Positions 6,660 to 12,995 of a stretch of DNA of 12,995 nucleotides are shown piece after piece (position 1 is the stretch's first letter; every line of letters begins with the position of its first letter). Position numbers and translations under genes: made by a program. The notes below the pieces were generated by a model that saw only the letters and a list, made by a program, of their open reading frames with translations, ran no database searches and had not been told where the DNA came from. Origin of the DNA: Pseudomonadota bacterium (GTDB lineage: Bacteria > Bdellovibrionota_B > Oligoflexia > Oligoflexales > Bin106); the NCBI GenBank assembly GCA_026710525.1, contig JAPOQT010000065.1, positions 1-12,995 of the forward strand, in the 5' to 3' direction.

Positions 6660-7391
6660 ATGATTTTGCAGATTCAGATGTCTGGTGCTAGCCATGTCGG
6701 GCGGGTGCGTAAAATGAATCAAGATAGTCTTCTTTTTGATGAAGCCATGGGTTTTTGCCTAGTGGCTGACGGCATAGGAGGCAAACCAGGAGGTGAGATA
6801 GCTTCCAAGATTGCTGTGGACACAGTGTCACAAGGCATATGGTCATCGCTGAGTATTAAATACTCAGATGTACCTGCCTTTATGCTTGAGCAGGTATACA
6901 AAGCCAATCTGAAGATTTTAGATTACGGTACTTTTCATGCGAATTATTGTGGCTTAGGAACCACCCTTGATTTTGCCTACTTTGTTGGTGAATCATTAAA
7001 TTTTGTTCATGTGGGTGATTCTCGAGTATATGTGTATTATCAGAACCATTTCTTCCAGCTAACTATTGATCATAATATTGAAAATTTTGCGCATCGCGGT
7101 CTTGTGCAAAGACGTCATGATTTTATCAAAAAAAATGGCACAAAGCTCACTAAAGGTCTGGGTTTAACCGATGACCTAGAGCCTGATTTTTTTCAAAAAA
7201 ATATTTACCCAGGTGAGATTTACTTACTTGCTAGTGATGGTTTGTTTGATATGGTGGAAGACAGTTATATTAAGCAAGTGATTAGTCAAAACATTGAGAA
7301 CCTTGGGAGGATTCCTACTCAGCTTATTAGCAGTGCTAATAAGAACGGTGGTAAGGACAATATTAGTGTTGTTGTCTGTGGTATTGGCTAA
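6660..7391 (+). CDS. PP2C/PPM-family serine/threonine protein phosphatase
   Basis: A metal-dependent phosphatase of the bacterial Stp/PrpC type, 243 residues, all one domain and the usual length. Conserved motifs run in order: RKMNQDS (17-23, metal ligand D22), ADGIGG (36-41, D37), GLGTT (98-102), HVGDSRVY (117-124, D120), ASDGLFD (191-197, D193) and GGKDNISVVV (230-239, D233). All metal-binding aspartates are present, so it should be active. By family it removes phosphate from Ser/Thr of protein targets in the cytoplasm. No kinase gene is in the window. GGAGG (6653-6657) lies only 2 nt before ATG 6660. The in-frame TTG at 6666, two codons later, has a better spacing of 8 nt and may be the real start. 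It heads a likely operon with the GYF-like and sigma-54 activator genes. Confidence 0.92.
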   Translation: MILQIQMSGASHVGRVRKMNQDSLLFDEAMGFCLVADGIGGKPGGEIASKIAVDTVSQGIWSSLSIKYSDVPAFMLEQVYKANLKILDYGTFHANYCGLGTTLDFAYFVGESLNFVHVGDSRVYVYYQNHFFQLTIDHNIENFAHRGLVQRRHDFIKKNGTKLTKGLGLTDDLEPDFFQKNIYPGEIYLLASDGLFDMVEDSYIKQVISQNIENLGRIPTQLISSANKNGGKDNISVVVCGIG

Positions 7392-7418
7392 CCTAAAAAT
7401 TTCCTTCGTGAATTTAGG
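7392..7418 (+). other. hairpin covering the ribosome site of the GYF-like gene
   Basis: CCTAAA (7392-7397) can pair with TTTAGG (7413-7418); two more base pairs form inside after a two-base bulge. The 3' arm contains the AGG of the ribosome binding site TAGGA, 8 nt before the GTG at 7428. No T-run follows, so this is not a typical terminator. It could couple translation of the small gene to the phosphatase, or process or stabilise the mRNA. Confidence 0.4.
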
Positions 7419-7427
7419 ATCAGACGT

Positions 7428-7688
7428 GTGAAAAAAAGTTATTATCTTGTCCGGTTTGAGCAAACATTAATAGGGCCGATGACCTTTAGAAAACTAACAA
7501 AAAACTGTTTAAACAAGCAAATAGTGATTTCGGGAGAGGTTACGGGGGATTTAGGTCCTTGGGTATTTCTCAATGACGAAATTCAATTAGGGCTTCATTA
7601 CCCGAAGATCTTACATTTTTTAAAAGAAAACAATCTCTACCATTCGAAGAATAAATTATTTAAAACGATTAAAAGTATGTTCACTTAA
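7428..7688 (+). CDS. small GYF_2-like domain protein
   Basis: This 86-residue protein matches the short GYF_2-like pattern: YYLVRFEQTLIGP at the front (5-17, aromatic pair then x-G-P), a helix FRKLTK, and LGPWVFLND (42-50, the conserved Trp then acidic turn). By family, such domains are peptide- or protein-binding modules and often occur fused to signalling or membrane proteins. The tail (51-86) is Lys/Leu-rich without a membrane segment. The start is GTG 7428 with TAGGA upstream. It begins 36 bp after the PP2C gene and ends 36 bp before the regulator's ATG. Its job may be to bridge the phosphatase or the regulator to another partner; that is inference. Confidence 0.7.
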   Translation: MKKSYYLVRFEQTLIGPMTFRKLTKNCLNKQIVISGEVTGDLGPWVFLNDEIQLGLHYPKILHFLKENNLYHSKNKLFKTIKSMFT

Positions 7689-7712
7689 GAGGACGAGAGT
7701 GTGCCGGTGAGA

Positions 7713-7718
7713 AAGGAG
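7713..7718 (+). promoter_or_regulatory. ribosome binding site deciding the sigma-54 activator start
   Basis: AAGGAG lies 6 nt before ATG 7725. An in-frame GTG at 7701, with AGAGGA 7 nt upstream, is a possible alternative adding 8 residues. The stronger site together with an ATG favours 7725. Confidence 0.6.
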
Positions 7719-7724
7719 AAACGC

Positions 7725-9347
7725 ATGGGTCTAACAGTCAATTGGCAAAATTTTGATAAGCTCATTATGATTAAAAAACTCAGGAAGCTTGTCGGAGAAT
7801 GGTGGGACATTCAAATGCATTTCACCGATGAGAAGGGCTACCTGCGTGGTGTGCCTTCAGGGCAATTTTTTAGTCCCCTCAATCCTATTTCGAAAGCTAT
7901 TGTCGGTGATCCAACAGGGTTTAAGTTAACCATGCAAGACGTTAAAAAAACCACCATTGATGCGTCACTCACCAAAAAACCAAAAGTCGTCAGAAATCAT
8001 TCTGGTTTTTCTGCTTTATTTGTCCCCCTAAGGGTGGGTGGTAAAAATCTCGGTTGTGTGTTTGCCGATGGTTTTCTCAGCGAACACACGAAAGAGGAAC
8101 AGCAGCATCAAATTAAGAGCTTTTTGTTTAAGGTTTTTGGCCCTGATGGTGAAGATCTTTTTCCTCAAATCGATGACTTGCCGGTACTCGCTGATAAAGA
8201 CTTACATTATCTTTGTGAACTGATTAAGCTTGTGGTCTCAGAAATGCTTGATACTAGAGCTCATCTTAGTCGCATGAAAGAGAATCTTTCTAGTGAACGG
8301 AAAAAAGTAGCTAAACTCAAGGAAGAACTGGGAGATCGATTCCATTTTTCTAAGATGATAGGTAAGTCGCAAAATATGCAAAAGCTTTATCATATGGTTG
8401 AGAAAATATGTGATTCAAGAGCTACGGTGTTAGTTCGCGGTGAGAATGGGACCGGTAAAGAGTTGATTTCAAGAGCGCTCCACTATAATTCATCCCGGAA
8501 GAAAGAACCGTTTTTAGTGGTGAATTGTGGTGCCTTCAACGATAACTTGTTAGAAAGTGAGTTGTTTGGTCATGTGAAAGGTGCCTTTACAGGAGCGAAT
8601 CGTGATAAAAAGGGGGTGTTTGCCGTGGCTGATGGTGGCACCCTATTTCTCGATGAAATAGGCGATACATCTCTGTCTATGCAGGTCAAACTCCTTAGGG
8701 TTTTACAAGAAGGTACCTTTATTCCTGTTGGTTCCACAGCTAGTCACAAAACTCAAGTACGCATTGTGGCTGCTACCAACAGAAATTTAGAGCAAATGAT
8801 GGCAGAAAAACTCTTTCGTGAAGACTTGTACTATCGGCTAAACGTGATTACCCTGGATATTCCACCGTTACGAGAGCGTAAAGAAGATATTCCACTCTTG
8901 ATTAATTATTTTCTTAATAAACATGGTAGCCATCTTTTAGCAGACGATGATAACAAAGTCCCTCTCAACACCAAGGTGTTATCCCATGAATGTTTAACGA
9001 AGTTGTTAAATTACGACTGGCCAGGTAATGTGAGAGAGTTGGAAAATGAAATCGAAAGACTATGTGTGATTGCTAGTCTTGATGATTTTCCTGTGCCCCT
9101 CGAATACTTATCAGCGCGTCTCCTGGATAGTGACCAAGATACGAGGGTGTCGGCTAGTTTTACAGAATCGACGATGCTCAAAGAGTCCGTCGAACATTTA
9201 GAGCGAGCCATGATCGAAAGCGCTCTTGAAGATTATGGTTGGGATCAAGTTGAGGTGGCGAAGCGTTTAGGCATACCAAAAACAACCTTACTAGATAAAA
9301 TTCGAAAATACCAATTGGATAAACGAGAAATGAAAAAGGCTAGTTAA
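7725..9347 (+). CDS. sigma-54-dependent enhancer-binding transcriptional activator
   Basis: An NtrC-type activator of 540 residues that remodels RNA polymerase carrying sigma-54. The N-terminal part (about 10-145) resembles a GAF/PocR-type ligand-sensing domain: strand FSALFVPL, then VGGKNLGCVFADGFL (104-118). No response-regulator aspartate signature is seen. A coiled coil spans about 176-205. The AAA+ domain has Walker A GENGTGKE (239-246), the sigma-54 contact loop GAFTGA (286-291), Walker B GGTLFLDE (304-311), arginine-bearing FREDLYYRLNV (364-374) and WPGNVREL (432-439). The C-terminal Fis-type helix-turn-helix spans about 500-533 (VAKRLGIPKTTLLDKI). All catalytic parts are intact. It is third in the operon after the PP2C phosphatase and GYF-like genes, suggesting its activity is linked to Ser/Thr phosphorylation or to a small ligand. 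Its target promoters are not evident here. Confidence 0.94.
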   Translation: MGLTVNWQNFDKLIMIKKLRKLVGEWWDIQMHFTDEKGYLRGVPSGQFFSPLNPISKAIVGDPTGFKLTMQDVKKTTIDASLTKKPKVVRNHSGFSALFVPLRVGGKNLGCVFADGFLSEHTKEEQQHQIKSFLFKVFGPDGEDLFPQIDDLPVLADKDLHYLCELIKLVVSEMLDTRAHLSRMKENLSSERKKVAKLKEELGDRFHFSKMIGKSQNMQKLYHMVEKICDSRATVLVRGENGTGKELISRALHYNSSRKKEPFLVVNCGAFNDNLLESELFGHVKGAFTGANRDKKGVFAVADGGTLFLDEIGDTSLSMQVKLLRVLQEGTFIPVGSTASHKTQVRIVAATNRNLEQMMAEKLFREDLYYRLNVITLDIPPLRERKEDIPLLINYFLNKHGSHLLADDDNKVPLNTKVLSHECLTKLLNYDWPGNVRELENEIERLCVIASLDDFPVPLEYLSARLLDSDQDTRVSASFTESTMLKESVEHLERAMIESALEDYGWDQVEVAKRLGIPKTTLLDKIRKYQLDKREMKKAS

Positions 9348-9366
9348 GAGCTCGCTAGGTAAGGAT

Positions 9367-9390
9367 CAAATGGCAGCTAGCAATCATTTG
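9367..9390 (+). repeat. inverted repeat overlapping the pheST -35 element
   Basis: CAAATG (9367-9372) and CATTTG (9385-9390) are perfect inverted copies around a 12-nt centre. The right arm overlaps the first three bases of the -35 hexamer. It could be an operator or a weak transcript end for the upstream regulator gene. The stem is short and no T-run follows. Confidence 0.35.
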
Positions 9391-9416
9391 ACAAATCAGG
9401 TAATAACATTGATAAT
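9388..9416 (+). promoter_or_regulatory. sigma-70 promoter for pheS-pheT
   Basis: TTGACA (9388-9393) matches consensus fully. It is followed by a 17-bp spacer and GATAAT (9411-9416, five of six). Transcription would begin near 9423, giving a leader of only about 35 nt. That leaves no room for a T-box or a pheM-like attenuator, so control by those routes is unlikely here. Confidence 0.8.
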
Positions 9417-9457
9417 ATTCCATTAACTAAGTTGATCATAAGTGAGAAAGGTGACTT

Positions 9458-10570
9458 TTGACCCGAGATATTAGTGAATATAAGCAGCAGTTTACAGAAA
9501 ATCTCAAGGAGATAAAAGCTGACAAGGGTCATCTATTACATGATGATGTTGAGAGGTTACGTGTTGCTTGGTTAGGTAGAAAAGGAATATTACCTGAGCT
9601 ATTTAGCCAGTTAAAAACGGTGGCTAGGGAAGATAAAGCTAGTATGGGCAAAGAGCTGAATCTTTTAAAGGTCTTTTGTGAGCAACAAATAAAAGAGCTT
9701 CAGGAACGAGCTCGTCAGCAACAGATCCGCCATCTTCTGAGTCATTCGAGTATCGATGTCACTCTTCCGGTAGCTGATCAGCATCGAGTCGGGTCGTTAC
9801 ACCCAGTGTCCCTTATTAACCATAAGCTACAGTCGATATTTAGGCGACTGGGGTACCATGTTTTTGATGGTCCAGAGGTAGAAGTCGACTACTATAATTT
9901 TCGAGCTTTAAACATTCATGAAAATCATCCCGCACGAGATATGCAAGACACTTTTTATCTCAAAGATCGTCTGAGTGATGAAACAAAAGATGCTACCAAT
10001 GCTACCAAGTGGGTAATGAGAACCCAAACATCCAATGTTCAGATTCATGTGATGGAGAACTTTCGGCCGCCTTTTACCGTGGTGGCTCCCGGGAAGGTGT
10101 TTCGTGTTGATAGTGATCCCACCCACACCCCTATTTTTCATCAAATTGAGGGACTCCATGTCGATAAGAATGTATCTCTCGCCGATCTTAAAGGCACTAT
10201 TCAGGTGTTTTTATCAGAGTTACTTGGCTATCATGTTGCTATGCGTCTCCGACCTAGTTATTTCCCATTTGTTGAGCCTGGTCTTGAGATAGATATTGCT
10301 CTTCCTAGTAAGGAAGATGAGCAGCTTTCATGGCTTGAGGTGGGTGGTTGTGGTATGGTGCATCCTCATGTGTTTGAGATGGTGGGTGTAGATAGTGAAG
10401 AATATATGGGTTTTGCTTTTGGTTTTGGTATTGATCGTTTAGCCATGATTCATTTTAATCTTCATGACCTCAGACATTTTTTTTCTGGGGATGTCCAGTG
10501 GCTGAGCCAATTTCCTTCTTTTCTAGGCACACCAGGATCTGGGTTATCATCAGTTTGTCATCGTAATTGA
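9458..10570 (+). CDS. pheS: phenylalanyl-tRNA synthetase alpha subunit
   Basis: PheS forms an (alpha-beta)2 enzyme with PheT and carries the class II active site that charges tRNA-Phe. Of its 370 residues, 1-95 form the N-terminal helical coiled coil. Motif 1 begins around DGPEVEVDYYNF (137-148), with HPARDMQDTFYL (157-168) next. Motif 2 includes GKVFRVDSDPTHTPIFHQIEG (split around 212-232). RLRPSYFPFVEP (263-274) and GFAFGFGIDRLAM (318-330, motif 3) complete the site. The start is TTG 9458 with AAGG 6 nt upstream; no in-frame ATG fits. After the normal end at SQF (350-352) there are about 18 extra residues ending CHRN, an unusual extension. The pheT gene follows after 36 bp. Confidence 0.96.
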   Translation: MTRDISEYKQQFTENLKEIKADKGHLLHDDVERLRVAWLGRKGILPELFSQLKTVAREDKASMGKELNLLKVFCEQQIKELQERARQQQIRHLLSHSSIDVTLPVADQHRVGSLHPVSLINHKLQSIFRRLGYHVFDGPEVEVDYYNFRALNIHENHPARDMQDTFYLKDRLSDETKDATNATKWVMRTQTSNVQIHVMENFRPPFTVVAPGKVFRVDSDPTHTPIFHQIEGLHVDKNVSLADLKGTIQVFLSELLGYHVAMRLRPSYFPFVEPGLEIDIALPSKEDEQLSWLEVGGCGMVHPHVFEMVGVDSEEYMGFAFGFGIDRLAMIHFNLHDLRHFFSGDVQWLSQFPSFLGTPGSGLSSVCHRN

Positions 10571-10606
10571 TAAAATCTCAACCAGACATGTCAGAAGGTT
10601 TATATC

Positions 10607-12995
10607 ATGATTATTATTCGTTCTTGGTTACAGGATTACATTCACTTAAGTCATCTCAGTGATCAAGATTTATCAGACACCCTCACTCACCTTGGCCTTG
10701 AGGTTGAGGAGTACCATACGGTGCCGGCCATTGATCCACTTGTTGTGGTGGGTGTTGTGCTCTCGATCAAGAAGCATCCTAATGCCGAGAAACTGAGTGT
10801 GGCAGAGGTTTTAGTCACAAAGAAGCTTGTTCCAGAGTCTCACAGTGTTGATGGTGATGACGTGGTGACGATTGTTTGTGGTGCGAGTAACCTTCGGGTT
10901 GAGATGAAGGTGGCTGTTGCCCTTGTCGGTAGTAAATTACCGAATGGTCACATGATAAAAAGTACGAAGATCCGTGGTGAGCTATCACAGGGGATGATTT
11001 GCTCCCTTGATGAGCTAGGTTTGACGAGTGAAGCTCAAGCTGGTATTTGGCCCCTTGAGTCCGACTGGCAAGTCGGCAAGGAATTAGAGCATTATGTGGC
11101 TCATCGAGATACCATCTTGACTTTAAATATCACTCCTAATCGTTCTGATTGTCTTGGTTATATAGGAATTGCTCGAGATCTTGGGGCGAAATTTAATCAA
11201 CCCTACCAGACTTATGACAATAATCGTTCAGATCAGAGTGTGTTTGTGTCTGAGGGTGAGGCTAATGACCATGGGCAACCTTATACAGCAACAGATCAGT
11301 TAGCGACGGTTACTGTGGATGCCACAGGAGATCAGCCATCGAATGATGGCAGTAAAGAGCCAAAAAGTGATGAGATATGTCAGCGTTTTATGTTGCTTTA
11401 TGTTGAGGGTGTGCCCGGTGATGTCACATCACCTTATTGGTTACAAAGAAGACTGTTTTTGAGTGGTATTCGACCAAAATCTCTCATGATTGATATAACT
11501 AATTATCTTATGCTTGAATGGTCGCAACCAGTGCATGCTTATGACGCCCATAAGGTGCAAAATTTATGTTCTTCTTATACTAATACTGGCAAAGTATCCT
11601 TTGAGGTCCAAACAGCGAAAAATCAAACATTAATCGAGACTCTAGACGGTCAAAAGGTTGTTTTATGTGACTCAGATATTATGATTTCATCAAACAATGT
11701 TCCTCTTGGCATTGCTGGAGTGATGGGGGGTAAAACTACGGAAGTCACTGGTGATAGTGAGTCGTATTTCCTTGAATTTGCTGATTTTTGTCCTAGCTCC
11801 ATCAGAAAAACAGCCAAAAAACTTAAAATGAATACCGATGCCTCATATCGTTTTGAAAGGGGTATTGATATGGCGACTATTGCCACTGTGGTAGATAGAT
11901 GTGCTAACCTTGTGCATGAATGCACAAAGAGGTTAGGGCTTGATATCAAAGTGCTGAAACCCCTAGATTATTATGGGTTACTAGGAACATACACCTCACC
12001 CTGTGTTGCGATGAGAGTCGACAGGGCGAGTAAGGTCCTAGGTTTACATCTCACCATAGAAGAATGTCAGTCAATTCTGGGGCGCCTTGGTTGTCATATT
12101 GTTGATCAAAAAGGATCTCGTTTTTTAGTATCCATTCCGTCTCATCGTCATGATCTCAAGCGAGAAGTTGATCTCATTGAGGAAATTGGTCGTATAAAGG
12201 GATATGATCAAATTTCCGGCTCCCTGCCTCCGGTAGTCTTTACTTATCGGGATCAAAACTTGGTAACAGCCGACACGTTACCAGAAAAAATAACCAACGC
12301 CCAAGAGCATCCTTTTTGCCTGTTTGTCACCGAATCAAAAGAGATTCTTGCTCACCTAGGCCTCACGGAAGTTATACTGTATCCTTTTCTTGCTCCCAAA
12401 GATTTCGAACAATTAAGGTTAAAAGAAGAACACCCACTTTATAGTGATCTTGAAGTCACGAATCCCCTATCTCATCATAATCTTTTGCAGGTCTGTCAAG
12501 GGCCAGCAATGTTGAAAAACGTTGTTTATAACCGATCACGATTAAATAAAAAGACAAAAATATTTCAGGTGGGACGAGGTTACTTCCTTCCTCGACGTGA
12601 TGAGTCAATTTCTCGAGCTTATCAGCCATTGAGTGATTTTTTGGGTCAGAGTCATATTTTTGCTTTTCGCGAACAAAATAACGGCACCAACCAGTCGATT
12701 CGAGAAATCAACTTTTTGACTATGGTCTTTGATATTTCTCAGGATGATGTTAACGGCCAACAACAAGCTGAAGCAAGCACTTTTTTTTACCTCAAGACCT
12801 GTTTAGAGAATTTCTTAGCTTGTTTTAATCATCAACAACTTTTGTCATATCAGTCCCTGAGTGATCAAGGAGAGCTGTTACCTTTTTTAAATCCAAATCA
12901 GAGTGCTAAAATTAGCCTCAATCGTCAGATGATTGGTTATTTGGGAGTGTTACATCCTGAAGTGGCATGTCATTTGGGTTTAGGATTATCCCAAA
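10607..12995 (+). CDS. pheT: phenylalanyl-tRNA synthetase beta subunit (3' end cut off by window edge)
   Basis: PheT is the editing and tRNA-binding partner of PheS. I translated 796 codons without interruption. Domains in order: N-terminal helix and tRNA-binding OB fold (about 42-155, with KHPNAEKLSVAEV and IRGELSQGMICSLDELG); the TPNRSDCLGYIGIARDL region (176-192); the B3/4 editing domain (about 258-420, with IDITNYLMLEWSQPVHAYD split near 295-313, and GIAGVMGG 368-375); the B5 domain (about 465-540, ending EVDLIEEIGRIKGYDQI, 520-536); and the catalytic-like core (from about 570). The C-terminal FDX-ACB domain lies outside the window. An acidic, low-complexity stretch near 205-258 is longer than expected. 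The core motif after VTNPLS (617-622) departs from the usual LRxSLLPGLL pattern. The start is ATG 10607 with AGAAGG 8 nt upstream. Confidence 0.95.
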   Translation, partial: MIIIRSWLQDYIHLSHLSDQDLSDTLTHLGLEVEEYHTVPAIDPLVVVGVVLSIKKHPNAEKLSVAEVLVTKKLVPESHSVDGDDVVTIVCGASNLRVEMKVAVALVGSKLPNGHMIKSTKIRGELSQGMICSLDELGLTSEAQAGIWPLESDWQVGKELEHYVAHRDTILTLNITPNRSDCLGYIGIARDLGAKFNQPYQTYDNNRSDQSVFVSEGEANDHGQPYTATDQLATVTVDATGDQPSNDGSKEPKSDEICQRFMLLYVEGVPGDVTSPYWLQRRLFLSGIRPKSLMIDITNYLMLEWSQPVHAYDAHKVQNLCSSYTNTGKVSFEVQTAKNQTLIETLDGQKVVLCDSDIMISSNNVPLGIAGVMGGKTTEVTGDSESYFLEFADFCPSSIRKTAKKLKMNTDASYRFERGIDMATIATVVDRCANLVHECTKRLGLDIKVLKPLDYYGLLGTYTSPCVAMRVDRASKVLGLHLTIEECQSILGRLGCHIVDQKGSRFLVSIPSHRHDLKREVDLIEEIGRIKGYDQISGSLPPVVFTYRDQNLVTADTLPEKITNAQEHPFCLFVTESKEILAHLGLTEVILYPFLAPKDFEQLRLKEEHPLYSDLEVTNPLSHHNLLQVCQGPAMLKNVVYNRSRLNKKTKIFQVGRGYFLPRRDESISRAYQPLSDFLGQSHIFAFREQNNGTNQSIREINFLTMVFDISQDDVNGQQQAEASTFFYLKTCLENFLACFNHQQLLSYQSLSDQGELLPFLNPNQSAKISLNRQMIGYLGVLHPEVACHLGLGLSQ

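Noticed and set aside
9348..9390. Terminator after the sigma-54 activator gene
   Set aside because: GCTAG repeats and CAAATG/CATTTG can pair, but the stems are short and no T-run follows, so I list only the inverted repeat.
9370..9426. 18-codon reading frame that could be a pheS leader peptide
   Set aside because: It overlaps the pheST promoter, so it is upstream of the expected transcript start, and it has one Phe codon rather than a run.
11650..11949. 99-codon open frame on the minus strand inside pheT
   Set aside because: It lies opposite the highly conserved PheT B3/4 domain, which explains the open frame. No ribosome site or family match.

Overview
The window looks like chromosomal DNA of a Gram-negative bacterium. 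It encodes a lipoprotein with a lipobox, a secreted protein with a predicted outer-membrane beta-barrel, a PilZ protein and a sigma-54 activator. DNA is moderately AT-rich, and GTG and TTG starts are frequent. A VKOR-DsbA fusion together with sigma-54 and PilZ regulation would fit a deltaproteobacterial or Bdellovibrionota-like lineage, but that placement is a guess. No mobile element, CRISPR array, tRNA, rRNA or convincing rho-independent terminator was seen.

Left part (1-2202). A minus-strand gene for a VKOR-DsbA type disulfide-forming membrane protein runs off the left edge and has a good sigma-70 promoter. Upstream of it lies a minus-strand lipoprotein with a matrixin-type zinc protease motif. 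After a 300-bp gap comes a plus-strand small membrane protein with a cysteine/histidine tail; it converges on era.

Middle (2224-6292). Four minus-strand genes with gaps of 25-52 bp form a likely operon. In transcription order they encode a TPR plus beta-barrel protein, a PilZ protein, RimM and Era. Cell-envelope and c-di-GMP functions are therefore placed directly upstream of ribosome-maturation genes.

Divergent side (6660-9347). A PP2C-type phosphatase, a GYF_2-like small protein and a sigma-54 enhancer-binding protein lie close together on the plus strand and look like one signalling operon. The regulator has a GAF/PocR-like N-terminal domain and no phosphoacceptor receiver domain. This is the best candidate for an uncharacterised system, though each family is known.

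Right part (9348-12995). A near-consensus sigma-70 promoter, overlapped by a short inverted repeat, drives pheS and pheT (phenylalanyl-tRNA synthetase). pheT runs off the right edge before its C-terminal anticodon-binding domain. Several starts are uncertain, and alternatives are given in the entries.
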